64,000 nt of DNA from Verrucomicrobiota bacterium (GTDB lineage: Bacteria > Verrucomicrobiota > Verrucomicrobiia > Limisphaerales > JAEYXS01): contig JAEYXS010000120.1 of the NCBI GenBank assembly GCA_023431185.1, positions 61,866 through 125,865 on the forward strand. Reading direction: 5' to 3'. Of this stretch, positions 36,649-46,334 are shown piece after piece; the stretch's first letter is position 1; every line of letters starts with the position of its first letter. Below the pieces are notes generated by a model. The model searched no databases. It had not been told where the DNA came from and worked only from the letters and a program-made list of their open reading frames with translations. The translations under genes were made by a program, and so were the position numbers.

Positions 36649-38316
36649 TTACTCCTTCTCAATCAACCGGAAGAACCGTTTCGGCGTCCCGTTCAACGGC
36701 ACGCTCGCTGGTGATGGTCCGATCACGGTTTGCCAGTTCACCGGCGGAGTCAAATCATCCGCGTGCTGAAGGTCGAAGTTCCCACTCCAGTTGATCTCCA
36801 GCATGGAACCGTTCTTGAAGTAAGCGATGGAAGGCGCAGGTGTCGCCGCAAAGACCCGGGCCACGAGATAGCGAGGCTGGCCGTTGAAGGTGGTGAAGCT
36901 CCCGCCTGCAAGCAACTGGCCGTCTGGCTGCAATGCGAGTGTGAACACTTGAGATCCGGCACCCGCACCAGTACCAAAAGTGGCATCCAAAGTGCCGTCC
37001 TCCAAGAACCTGACAATGCGCCCTCGTGCCACTGAATCCACGGTGGTAAAACCGCCGCTGACGATGAATTTGCCATCCGGCTGCATCACCACGGAATTGG
37101 GCCAGTTGTTCAAGCCGCCAGCAAACCCATAGTCAAACGCGCCACTCGAGGTGATCCGGACGATGTGATTGACCGTATTGCCACGGAATGCGGTAAATGT
37201 GCCCACAGCCACGATCTTGCCACTGGGTTGCAAGGCGATGGAATTGACCTGACCATCGGTGAAACCAGTGTCCGGATTGAAACCGCTGTCCAGCATCCCA
37301 TTGCTCTGCAACTTGGCGATGCGCGCCCGGCCAGTGCCGTTGAAGGTGGTGAAATTGCCGGCCACGTAGATGCTGGAACCATCCAGCACGATACTGTAGA
37401 TGGTGTTATTGGCACCCGACAAACCATTCAGAAACGTCGTGTCCAAGGTGCCATCGGCGGCGTTGAGCCGCACGAGCCGTCCGCGGGCGGCGCTGTTGAA
37501 TGTGAAATAGTTGCCGCCCACCAGAATCTGGCCGTCCGGTTGCAGCGCGAGCGCATGCACGCTGTCATTGAAACCGGCACCGGTGGCCATGAAGCCCGTA
37601 TCCAGCGTGCCGTCCGCATTCAACCGGGCCAGGCAACTGCGGCCAACCCCTTTATACGTGGTGAACTGGCCACCGATCAAAATCTTGCCGTCCGGCTGGA
37701 GCAGCATGGTGTTGATGGTCGCATTCGCCCCGATATCATAGCTGAAGCTCTCATCCAAAGAACCATCGGCATGGAAGCGGACGATGTTCTTGCAGACGGT
37801 CCCGCCAGTGGGATTCGGCGGCGGTGTGCCCGCCACCCGGTTGAAACTCCCGGCCACTAGAATCTTGCCATCCGGTTGTTGCAAGATGGCCGAAACAAAT
37901 CCGCTCATGACAAATCCGCTGACATTATTGCCCATCGGCAGGGGACTGAAAGACAAGTCCAAATCGCCAGGCGTGGTCGGGATGATGGTCAAGGCCACGG
38001 CTGAACTGGGGGTGGTGCCCACACCATTGCTGACATCAACAGAATAGTTCGCCGCATAAGTGGCTTGCAGATTGAGCAAAGTGAACGTGGACGAAGTGGC
38101 TCCGGCGATGGCGGTGTTGTTGCTGCGCCATTGATAGGTGAAAGGTCCCTCGCCAGAAGCTGTCACGGTAAAGGTAGCCCTCTGCCCTACACCGGCAAAG
38201 ACGGCCGCTGGCTGCTTCGCAATGGTCGGCGGCGAGCTTTGTCCCTGACTGACCAACATTGAGGATAAAAGGGCGAACAAACTCAGGATGAAAGCACGAC
38301 TTGTCATTGTCTTCAT
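36649..38316 (-). CDS. exported delta-60 repeat protein with one Ig-like domain
   Basis: A 555-residue exported protein. An ATG at 38316 gives a signal peptide (MKTMTSRAFILSLFALLSSM); a TTG at 38328 is an alternative. Residues about 30-120 form an Ig-like domain (FTYQWRSNNTAIAGATSSTF). From about 125 to 500 there are delta-60 repeats, each with a PDGKI-like core followed by GG and a NADGTLD phrase (LLQPDGKILIGGQFTTYKG, LALQPDGQILVGGNYFTF and more), probably a beta-propeller. The C-terminus (LEINWSGNFDLQHADDL ... RFFRLIE) is a short domain common in exported verrucomicrobial proteins, possibly for sorting. It resembles parts of the two giant proteins at 40127-53375 but is on the opposite strand and lacks their C-terminal module. 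Function unknown; probably cell-surface binding. Confidence 0.85.
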   Translation of the reverse strand: MKTMTSRAFILSLFALLSSMLVSQGQSSPPTIAKQPAAVFAGVGQRATFTVTASGEGPFTYQWRSNNTAIAGATSSTFTLLNLQATYAANYSVDVSNGVGTTPSSAVALTIIPTTPGDLDLSFSPLPMGNNVSGFVMSGFVSAILQQPDGKILVAGSFNRVAGTPPPNPTGGTVCKNIVRFHADGSLDESFSYDIGANATINTMLLQPDGKILIGGQFTTYKGVGRSCLARLNADGTLDTGFMATGAGFNDSVHALALQPDGQILVGGNYFTFNSAARGRLVRLNAADGTLDTTFLNGLSGANNTIYSIVLDGSSIYVAGNFTTFNGTGRARIAKLQSNGMLDSGFNPDTGFTDGQVNSIALQPSGKIVAVGTFTAFRGNTVNHIVRITSSGAFDYGFAGGLNNWPNSVVMQPDGKFIVSGGFTTVDSVARGRIVRFLEDGTLDATFGTGAGAGSQVFTLALQPDGQLLAGGSFTTFNGQPRYLVARVFAATPAPSIAYFKNGSMLEINWSGNFDLQHADDLTPPVNWQTVIGPSPASVPLNGTPKRFFRLIEKE

Positions 38317-38486
38317 AAGCAATTTCAAGGAATGAGCAACTGGGGGCCACGTACGCCGCCTCGGGGCATAAGGTGATAAGCAGGCAGCGTCATCGCAAGC
38401 TCAGAAACGCTAATGACAAAAAAAGTAAGATAAAAACGGGGAATAGAGCTGAATGGAGTCGGCGGAATACTGATGAAAGGCTGGTT

Positions 38487-39113
38487 CTACTTCAACTTCT
38501 CCATTAACGGCCGCAATTGCTTCGCCAGTCGCTCGGCGATCTTGTCGTAACCGGCATCGTTCGGGTGGATCTGGTCAGACATGTAGCGCGGGTCCGTGAA
38601 GACGCCGTCAAGGATGTTGGAGATATAGAAGACGCGTTTGCGTTCGGCGAGTTCCTCGAAGCCGTCTTCGTTCTTATCCCGCAAGGTGGCGCTGCGCACG
38701 CCGATGAGGACGACGAAGGAGCCTTCGGCATGGAAGCTGTTGATGAGATCGGAAAGGTTTTTGAACATCGTCTCACGGGGGATGCTTTGCAGTCCGTCAT
38801 TGCCACCAAGACAGAGGAGAACGACGCGGGGAGCCTGGCGCGCAGCAGAATCGACGCGGCCCAGAGCCTGGCCGGTGGTCTGGCCGGGGACGCCGTGATT
38901 CTCAATCGCGACGCCGAGCTTTTGGCCGAGCAGCGTCGGATAATCCTTCCCCTGCGAAGCACCGTAGCCGGAGGTCAGGCTGTCACCGAAGGCGATCCAG
39001 GGGCCGGTCGCCTTGGGCGGGTAGTTGCGAAAATCATTGGATTTGGAGCAGGCCGTGAGCAGGCAGACGAGCAGCAGGAACGGAAGGATTCGGTATGGGC
39101 TGGGTGCAGACAC
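38487..39113 (-). CDS. GDSL-family esterase lipoprotein (TesA/arylesterase-like)
   Basis: A 208-residue lipoprotein if started at the GTG at 39113, which gives a lipobox signal (RILPFLLLVCLLTAC). A longer frame upstream is possible but implausible. The SGNH-hydrolase blocks are all present: block I FGDSLTSGYGAS with catalytic Ser, block II Gly in GVPGQTT, block III Asn in CLGGNDGLQS, and block V DQIHPNDAGYD with the catalytic Asp and His. Likely an outer- or inner-membrane-anchored esterase or thioesterase. Confidence 0.88.
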   Translation of the reverse strand: MSAPSPYRILPFLLLVCLLTACSKSNDFRNYPPKATGPWIAFGDSLTSGYGASQGKDYPTLLGQKLGVAIENHGVPGQTTGQALGRVDSAARQAPRVVLLCLGGNDGLQSIPRETMFKNLSDLINSFHAEGSFVVLIGVRSATLRDKNEDGFEELAERKRVFYISNILDGVFTDPRYMSDQIHPNDAGYDKIAERLAKQLRPLMEKLK

Positions 39114-39241
39114 AGGGGGAACATAGGGCAGATGCGCGGTGGGTTCAACGGGAAGGATTGCGATTGAGCACGTCAAAAACCTGAGAATAATTTTGGCGTT
39201 TCGCGCATCCAATGGTATAAGAATACGACAACGAATCACCC

Positions 39242-39943
39242 ATGAAGAACGCCATGCAACTATCCCAACTGGTCCCGTCGCAAGGTCTTTCCCGGCGCCG
39301 TTTTGTCGCGATGCAGGCGTTTTTGCTGACGGGGATCTCCACTCTTTTCACCACCACCATGAACGCTGAAGACACCAAGAAGAAGGAAGCCGCCAAGGAT
39401 GACGCTGCCGACTGGAGCTACACGGAGAAGGCCACGCTGGGGGGAGGGTGCTTCTGGTGCACGGAGGCGGTGTTTGAGCGTTTTGAGGGAGTGAAAGCGG
39501 TGGTGTCAGGCTACGCAGGTGGCAAGGTTCCGAACCCCACTTACAAGCAGATCTGCACGGGTGAAACCGGCCATGCGGAAGTCATCCAGATCGAGTTCAA
39601 TCCGTCAAAAATCACCTATTCGCAAATCTTGGAAATCTTCTGGGTGGCGCATGATCCGACGACGCTGAACCGACAGGGGGCGGATGTGGGCACACAGTAT
39701 CGCTCCACCATCATGTATCACAGTGAGGCGCAGAAGAAGGCGGCCGAAGAGTCCAAGAAAAAGGCTCAAGCCAACTTCAAGAGCCCCATCGTCACGGAAA
39801 TAGTGCCTATTAGCATCTTCTACAAGGCCGAGGACTACCATCAGGATTACTTCAAGAACAATCCCAATCAGCCGTATTGCGCGGCGGTGATAGGGCCGAA
39901 ACTTCGCAGTCTTGAGAAAAAGGGCATCCTCCCTGCCCGGTAA
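39242..39943 (+). CDS. msrA: peptide methionine sulfoxide reductase A with Tat-like signal
   Basis: A 233-residue MsrA, which reduces methionine-S-sulfoxide in proteins. The catalytic motif GGCFWCTEAVFE is at about residues 69-80, followed by GYAGG, GHAEVI and PTTLNRQGADVGTQYRS. Before it sits an N-terminal leader with a twin-arginine motif (SRRRFVAMQ) and hydrophobic stretch, so export by Tat is likely and this may protect periplasmic proteins from oxidation. Confidence 0.93.
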   Translation: MKNAMQLSQLVPSQGLSRRRFVAMQAFLLTGISTLFTTTMNAEDTKKKEAAKDDAADWSYTEKATLGGGCFWCTEAVFERFEGVKAVVSGYAGGKVPNPTYKQICTGETGHAEVIQIEFNPSKITYSQILEIFWVAHDPTTLNRQGADVGTQYRSTIMYHSEAQKKAAEESKKKAQANFKSPIVTEIVPISIFYKAEDYHQDYFKNNPNQPYCAAVIGPKLRSLEKKGILPAR

Positions 39944-40005
39944 ACCTCACCATTTCTTGCCATTAAGTATCAGATAATCAGGGACTTGCGCCCTCATGCT
40001 TGCTT

Positions 40006-40077
40006 CTGTAAAGATTCCGTAAAGCTGGTCCAATTTTTGCTCATTCTCGCCCCAGACTGAGACAGCTTGGATTAGCT
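40006..40077 (+). promoter_or_regulatory. upstream block A, copied in front of the next giant gene
   Basis: This 72-base stretch and the one at 46209-46280 match at 61 of 72 bases by hand alignment, with no gaps. Both end about 50-55 bases before the start codon of a giant exported protein, suggesting a duplicated promoter or leader element. Confidence 0.75.
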
Positions 40078-40126
40078 ACACTTTTTAATTTTGCAACCAG
40101 TTAAATTTCAACAACTTAAAAAAACA

Positions 40127-43100
40127 ATGATATATAAGCATTTCGTTTGCTTGATGAGCAGTCTGCTGTTGGTTGCTAGTGGTGTCAGCGCCCAGACTTG
40201 GACGGATATTTCCGCCAACGTGCCAGGAACCATCACGAGCAATAACCAGGGCATCATGGCCACGGATGGTACGCGGCTATATGTCTTGGGCGACAAGGGC
40301 GTTTTCGTAAGCAACGACGGCGGCAACTCATTCTCCGCCGTGAATGCGGTGAACGGGGCCGGCTACAATCTGGGGGCGTACGGCTTGCGGTTCATCGAGG
40401 TGGCCAATGGTTACGTCTGGGTCGGTGCCGACCCGGGCAGTGCGGCGCTGAACGACGGTTTGGCGACGTTGCACCGGTTGACGCCGGGCGAAACGACCTG
40501 GAGCAAGAGCGGCAACGGCTTTCCCGCGCTCACGCTGGGGAATCAAGCGGATGACATCGCGTATGACAGCAGCACGGGAACGTATTATGTGGCCGGGGCA
40601 CTGGGCGGAGCCATGGTGTCTACGGACGGGGTGAACTGGGAGGTGCGCAATAACGGCAATGGTGGCATCGGTCTGCCCGCGACGGTGGAAGCATTTAACG
40701 GGGTGGCGTTCATGGTGCGTCCGCTGGGCGGGGTCAACCGCACGGTGGATCAGGGGGTGACGTGGACGGCGACGGGCGGCATTCCGGGACCCAGTTCAGG
40801 GACGTTGCTGCGCTTGGGGAACCGCATCCTCATCGCCACCAGCGGTTACACCACATTGCAAGACGGTGTATATTATTCTGATGACATGGGCGTGACGTGG
40901 ACGTTCACGCAGGGGTTGCCGCGGCAGATGCCATTGACCACGGATGGCACGTTGGGATTCGCAGCGGGCAATGATTTCTTCACCGGGCCAATACTTTACT
41001 ACACCGCCACGCAAGGCACCACGTGGGATTCCATGTCCGCCACCGGCATCGTGGGTGCGCCGGACCGGTTGCTGAAGGTAGGGGCGAACTTGTTTGTGCA
41101 TACGGCCGGAAAACTGTTCCGCGCACCGGCATCGTCATTCAATTTCACCCCGGCGACCAAGATCGTGAAGCAGCCGGTGAGCAGCCCGACGCTGCTGGAT
41201 GGCTCGAGTTACACCTTCTCCGTCGTCGCGGGCGGGCAGAATGTAAGCTACCAGTGGAAGAAGGGCGTGGACAATGTGCCGGGAGGCAATGGCCCGACGC
41301 TGACTTTCAATCCGGCGACCGTGGCCGATAGCGGCACCTATACGGTCGTGGTGACGGGTGACAACGGTGTGGTGACCAGCAGCGCAGTAACGCTGACGGT
41401 AGTGGTGGCTGAGCAAGGGAAAGTGGATCCGACATTTCCGCAGCCCACGAACCGCCGACCCAATGCCACGCTGGCGGTGCTGAAGAATTATGACGTCATC
41501 GAATTGAGCGGCAATTTCATCCAGCGGTTCCGGGGAACCACGATGGCCGCCTCCCGTAATCTGCCGACGGGCAATTTCTCCAAGCTTTTGGTGGACGGCC
41601 AAGGGCGGCTGGTGCTAGGGAATACGACTGGTTCCGGCAACACGGTATTCCGAATCGACCCTAACACGTTGCAGGATGATACCACATTCACTCCGTTCAC
41701 TTTGAGTTCGACGGTGACGGACATGGTGGAACTGCCGGGCCGGGGGTATCTGGTTTCGTTCGCCTCCAACCCGATGCTGAACGGCTCACCGGCCCCGCCC
41801 ATCATGCTGCTGGATTACGCAGGTGACATCGACCCGTCGTTCAACACCCAAGGGGCGATCTACCAGTTCTCCCAGGTGGACCAGCTCGTCTACACGGTCC
41901 AAGGCGATCTGTATGCCCGGGGAACTTTCAATGACTGGTGGGACGGCTCTTCGCAGAACAGCCAGTTGGGAAAATTTGTCCGGCTAAACTCCAACGGCAC
42001 GCCTGAGATCGCCTATCAACCCGGGTTCAAGACCTCACTGCAACGAGTGTTCGCGTTGCGCGATGGCCGTCTGCTGATCTTCAACAACACCCGACCGGAA
42101 GTTTACAACCGGAATGCGGTGCGCGACACGAGCTTCAACAGTGGCGATCTAACCTTCAGCCATGTCCCAACAGGCATCACCGAGCAGTTCGATGGCAAAT
42201 TGATCTTGAGCGGGTTGTTCACTAGCTACGGCGGGACGTCGGTGGACAACTATGTCCGGTTGAATATCGATGGCACGCGGGATACCAGTTTCTATGACGC
42301 AGTCGGCACGTCGGGTTCGGCCACCATGCCAAACGTAGCCTATGACCCGCAGGGGTTTGTTTATGTCATCCCTTCAACTGACACGACAGCATCAAACTGG
42401 CAGACCTCTGGCCGGCGTGGTTTATCCCGCTTCTTTGCGACTCCCGCCGCTTTTGGCATCTGGCAGCAACCTTTGTCCGGGCAGGTGGATCAGAGCGGTG
42501 CGGTTTCACTGTCGGTGACGGCGTTGGGCGCCGGGCTGACATATCAATGGTATAAGAACGGCCAAATCATCACAGGTGCGACCAGTGCCACGCTGAACAT
42601 CTCAGCCTTCGATGCGAGCAAGGACGGCTCCTACACCGTGCAGGTCTCCAATGGCTCGCTCACTGAGACCAGTCAGGCGGCGGTGCTCAAGTCCGTGGGA
42701 GCGCCGGTGATCTTCCGCCAGCCCGTCAGCACCAACCTGGTGCTGAATGCAAATCATACTCTGACCGTAGGCGCTTATGCTGCCTCCGGTACCACGTACC
42801 AATGGCTCAAGAACGGCAACCCGATAAGCGGTGCAACGGGCAAATCCTACGCCCTAACCAGCGCGCCGCTCAGTGCAGCCGGACGTTATTCGGTGGTCAT
42901 CAGCAATTCATACGGCAGCGTGACCAGTGACCTCGCCGTGATCACGGTGAACGAGATTACGGGAACCCTGGTCTCCACCTTCACTCCGCAGACTTTGAAC
43001 AATGGGGCCACGACCATCCGTGTCTTGGCGGACAAATCTGTGCTGGTAGGCGGAAACTTTTCTACGGTTGGCGGCTCAGCTCATCCCTTGTTCACCAAGC

Positions 43101-46100
43101 TAAGTTCCACCGGCGTGCCAGTGAGTGGTGGGTGGTCGGCCGCCTCGCCCGGCGGGGCCACCGGCAACATGGTGTATGACTTTGAGCTGTTGCCCGATGG
43201 CGACATCATGATGGCGGGTGATTTCACAGCGGTACAGGGATCCGCTTATAACAATCTGGCACGACTGAACAGTGATGGCACGGTGGATACTGGGTATACC
43301 AGCACATCTTTCAATGGTTTAATCCGGACGATCGTACGCCTGCCGAACGGTCAGTTCCTGGTGGGCGGCAACTTCACTACGCCGAAACAATACCTCGCCC
43401 GGATGGACAGTGGCGGGACACTGGACAGCGGCTTCACGCTGAATGCGAATGACTTTGTGTTCAAAATCGTGGCAGCCGCCGGAGGCAAGTTTTATGTGAT
43501 GGGCCGGTTCACCACGTTGGGCGGGCAGACGGCGAACCGGGTGGCCCGGTTGAACTCCGATCTGTCACTGGACACGACGTTCAACGCGCCGGTGTTCGAC
43601 AACTACGTCAACAATCTGGATGAGGATGCCGCAGGACGGGTGGTGATCACCGGGCTGTTCACGCAAGTGGGTGGCCAGACAAGGAACTACGTCGCACGGC
43701 TCAACGCGAACGGCAGTTTGGACACCAGCTTCGACGCGGGCACGGCGTTTAACTCCGTGGCCTCAGTGGTAGAGGTCCAATTGAACGGGGCCATCGTGGT
43801 GGGTGGCGGATTCACCGGCATCATCAAGCGGCTGCTGGCGAACGGCACTGTGGACCCTTATTTCACGCTCAGTTCCACTCCGAATGCGCAGGTGCTGGAT
43901 CTGGAAACCACTGCTGATGGATTGCTGTATGTCGCAGGATCGTTCACCACACCGAAATCACGGGTAGCGGTCTATACCACCAGCAAGTCCGATCCGGCCG
44001 TTACAGTGCCACCGCAATCTGTGGAGGTGAACCTTGGCGGCAGCACGGTTTTGAGCGCCAGCTACTACACCACCAGTGCAGCCACGTATCAATGGTTCAA
44101 AAACGGTTTGCCGCTAGCGGGGCAGACCGGAGCGACGCTAACGCTGAATAACATCACAAAGGCGGATGCGGCGAGCTATGCGGTGGATGTGACCACGGCG
44201 CAAGGCACAGCGAGCAGCAGCAGCGCGGTGGTAAAGGTGCTGGCGGAACCAGTCGTGGCCGGTCATCCGCAGACGCAGTCGGTGCCCGTCGGCAGCCAGG
44301 TGACCTTCAACGTCGGAGTGACGGGGCGTGGCCCCCTCACCTATCGGTGGCGCAAGAACGGGGTGGACATCCCCGATTCCAACAGCGCAACGCTGGTGCT
44401 GAACAATGTTCAGAACAGCCACGCGGGGAATTATGATGTGGTGGTCTCCAATGACCTGGGCGAGTTCACGAGCTTCACGGCGGGGCTGGGTGTTTATGCA
44501 GTGGTGGGTGGCGTGGACAGCACGCTAAATGTCGGCACGGGCCCGGCCAGCACCGTGCAGGTGATCAAAAAATTGCAGAACGGCAACATCGCCATCGGCG
44601 GCAGTTTCACGACGGTGAACTCACAGACTCGCGGCGGCTTTGCGGTGCTCGACAATACAGGCGCTTTGGTATCGCTGGCCACGAATCCATCCCAAGCGGG
44701 TGGCAACGGCGTGCGGGGTATCGCACAGCAGAACGATGGCAAGATCTTGATCGGCTGGTATACGGCCGGGGTGAAACGCTATAATACGGACGGGACGGCG
44801 GATGCCACCTTCCCGGCGGAAACCCACCAGATCGAAACTTTTGCGACCAGTGGGAACGACCTGTTCATCGGTGGTTATCATAGCAGCGGCGTGCGCAGTC
44901 TGCGCAAGTTCTCGCTGGCCACGGGCACCTTTGACACGGCTTTCAATGCGAACGTGCCAGCGGAGATCACGGGCTGGAATCTCTACTCCATCTGTGTGCA
45001 GAGCGACGGAAAGGTGCTGATAGGCAATTCCTTCGGCGGGCTCCGCCGGCTTAATGCCGATGGCACAGCAGATGCCACCTTCACGCAGCCCACCTTCTCC
45101 TGGAGCGGGGGCGGGTCGCTCAAGGAACTCTACGCCATCGCCCAGACAGCAGATGGCAAGATCTGGGTCGGCGGCAAGTTCAACGGGGTGAACGGCTCGC
45201 TCAATCAACGGTATCTGGTCCGCCTCACGGACACGGGAGCGGTGGACGCGGGCGTGCCGGATCTAGCGTTAAACGACACAGTACGCTCCATCGTGCCGGT
45301 AGGCAATGATGTGCTGGTGGGTGGTGATTTCAGCAAGGTGGTTGGTAGCACCACCTATCGCAGTGTGCTGCGGGTCAAGGGGAGCACGGGAGCGATTGAC
45401 ACCAATTTCGCCAGTGTCTTTGGCAACACTCAAGCTTTTTGCATGGATTTGCAACCGGACGGCACCGTGCTCGTAGGCGGCAACTTCACCAGTCCTTACA
45501 ACCGCGTGGCGCGCATCTTCGGCAATTATACAGGAACAGAAGCGATCGCGCGCAATCCGGAACCGCTGGACATAATTGTCAATCAGCCGTTCAGCCTGTC
45601 CGTGGGCTGGTATGGCGGATCTACCGCGACGTATCAATGGTACAAGAACGACGAGATCATCACTGGAGCCACCAATCAGGCTTACGTGGTAAACTCGGCA
45701 TCAGCGGCGGACATGGGCGATTATCACGTCACGGTCACAACGGCGAATGGCACGATGACGAGCGGCAGCGCCGGGGTCAAGGTAAGCAATCCGCCGCAAT
45801 CTTATGAGCAGTGGAAATCAGGCTTGGGGCTGATCGCGGGCAGTTTCATCGATCCGGATCAAGATCCGGATGGTGATGGAGTACCGAACATCGCGGAATT
45901 TGCTTTCGGCACGCATCCGCTCCAAGGAAATGGCACGGCACAAAAACCCAAGCCGGTCATCACCAATGTGAGCGGGACGGATTACCCGGCGGTGCAACTG
46001 ATCCGCAATACCAGCGCGGGCGGCGTCAATATCATCATCGAAGCGGCGGCCGATGTGACATTCAACATCCCGCTCGATGTGACCTTGATGCCGGCGAGCA

Positions 46101-46198
46101 GTCTGGGCAACGGTCTGGAACAGATCACGGTGCGGATCAACACACCTTTTGTGAACAATCAGGCGGTGTTCTTCCATGTGAAGATCGCCCAGCCGTAG
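40127..46198 (+). CDS. giant exported Ig-like/delta-60 repeat protein (2023 residues)
   Basis: A 2023-residue exported protein. ATG at 40127 gives a signal peptide (MIYKHFVCLMSSLLLVASGVS). The N-terminal part (about 25-340) reads like BNR/photosystem-type propeller repeats (VSTDGVNWEVRNNG, VYYSDDMGVTWTFTQG). From about 345 onwards Ig-like domains (I count six, each with a xxYQWxKNG core) alternate with delta-60 repeats (NGQFLVGGNFTT, DGTVLVGGNFTS). The C-terminal 125 residues begin YEQWKSGLG, include a calcium-binding TSP3-like loop (DPDQDPDGDGVPNIAEF), then a beta-rich end shared with the next giant protein. Likely surface-exposed adhesin or ligand-binding fibre. No enzymatic motif seen. Confidence 0.87.
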   Translation: MIYKHFVCLMSSLLLVASGVSAQTWTDISANVPGTITSNNQGIMATDGTRLYVLGDKGVFVSNDGGNSFSAVNAVNGAGYNLGAYGLRFIEVANGYVWVGADPGSAALNDGLATLHRLTPGETTWSKSGNGFPALTLGNQADDIAYDSSTGTYYVAGALGGAMVSTDGVNWEVRNNGNGGIGLPATVEAFNGVAFMVRPLGGVNRTVDQGVTWTATGGIPGPSSGTLLRLGNRILIATSGYTTLQDGVYYSDDMGVTWTFTQGLPRQMPLTTDGTLGFAAGNDFFTGPILYYTATQGTTWDSMSATGIVGAPDRLLKVGANLFVHTAGKLFRAPASSFNFTPATKIVKQPVSSPTLLDGSSYTFSVVAGGQNVSYQWKKGVDNVPGGNGPTLTFNPATVADSGTYTVVVTGDNGVVTSSAVTLTVVVAEQGKVDPTFPQPTNRRPNATLAVLKNYDVIELSGNFIQRFRGTTMAASRNLPTGNFSKLLVDGQGRLVLGNTTGSGNTVFRIDPNTLQDDTTFTPFTLSSTVTDMVELPGRGYLVSFASNPMLNGSPAPPIMLLDYAGDIDPSFNTQGAIYQFSQVDQLVYTVQGDLYARGTFNDWWDGSSQNSQLGKFVRLNSNGTPEIAYQPGFKTSLQRVFALRDGRLLIFNNTRPEVYNRNAVRDTSFNSGDLTFSHVPTGITEQFDGKLILSGLFTSYGGTSVDNYVRLNIDGTRDTSFYDAVGTSGSATMPNVAYDPQGFVYVIPSTDTTASNWQTSGRRGLSRFFATPAAFGIWQQPLSGQVDQSGAVSLSVTALGAGLTYQWYKNGQIITGATSATLNISAFDASKDGSYTVQVSNGSLTETSQAAVLKSVGAPVIFRQPVSTNLVLNANHTLTVGAYAASGTTYQWLKNGNPISGATGKSYALTSAPLSAAGRYSVVISNSYGSVTSDLAVITVNEITGTLVSTFTPQTLNNGATTIRVLADKSVLVGGNFSTVGGSAHPLFTKLSSTGVPVSGGWSAASPGGATGNMVYDFELLPDGDIMMAGDFTAVQGSAYNNLARLNSDGTVDTGYTSTSFNGLIRTIVRLPNGQFLVGGNFTTPKQYLARMDSGGTLDSGFTLNANDFVFKIVAAAGGKFYVMGRFTTLGGQTANRVARLNSDLSLDTTFNAPVFDNYVNNLDEDAAGRVVITGLFTQVGGQTRNYVARLNANGSLDTSFDAGTAFNSVASVVEVQLNGAIVVGGGFTGIIKRLLANGTVDPYFTLSSTPNAQVLDLETTADGLLYVAGSFTTPKSRVAVYTTSKSDPAVTVPPQSVEVNLGGSTVLSASYYTTSAATYQWFKNGLPLAGQTGATLTLNNITKADAASYAVDVTTAQGTASSSSAVVKVLAEPVVAGHPQTQSVPVGSQVTFNVGVTGRGPLTYRWRKNGVDIPDSNSATLVLNNVQNSHAGNYDVVVSNDLGEFTSFTAGLGVYAVVGGVDSTLNVGTGPASTVQVIKKLQNGNIAIGGSFTTVNSQTRGGFAVLDNTGALVSLATNPSQAGGNGVRGIAQQNDGKILIGWYTAGVKRYNTDGTADATFPAETHQIETFATSGNDLFIGGYHSSGVRSLRKFSLATGTFDTAFNANVPAEITGWNLYSICVQSDGKVLIGNSFGGLRRLNADGTADATFTQPTFSWSGGGSLKELYAIAQTADGKIWVGGKFNGVNGSLNQRYLVRLTDTGAVDAGVPDLALNDTVRSIVPVGNDVLVGGDFSKVVGSTTYRSVLRVKGSTGAIDTNFASVFGNTQAFCMDLQPDGTVLVGGNFTSPYNRVARIFGNYTGTEAIARNPEPLDIIVNQPFSLSVGWYGGSTATYQWYKNDEIITGATNQAYVVNSASAADMGDYHVTVTTANGTMTSGSAGVKVSNPPQSYEQWKSGLGLIAGSFIDPDQDPDGDGVPNIAEFAFGTHPLQGNGTAQKPKPVITNVSGTDYPAVQLIRNTSAGGVNIIIEAAADVTFNIPLDVTLMPASSLGNGLEQITVRINTPFVNNQAVFFHVKIAQP

Positions 46199-46208
46199 AG
46201 CCTGTCTC

Positions 46209-46280
46209 CTGTAAATAATCCGTAAAGTTGGTCCAATTTCTGCTCATTCCCGTCCCGGATTGAGACATATTGGATTAGTT
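46209..46280 (+). promoter_or_regulatory. upstream block B, copy of block A
   Basis: This matches 40006-40077 at 61 of 72 bases without gaps. Shared phrases include CCGTAAAG, TGGTCCAATTT, TGCTCATTC, TGAGACA and TTGGATTAG. It lies 55 bases before the giant gene at 46335. Confidence 0.75.
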
Positions 46281-46334
46281 GAGCTGTCTAATTTTTCAAC
46301 CGACTATAAATCAAAAAAACATACGCAAACATCA

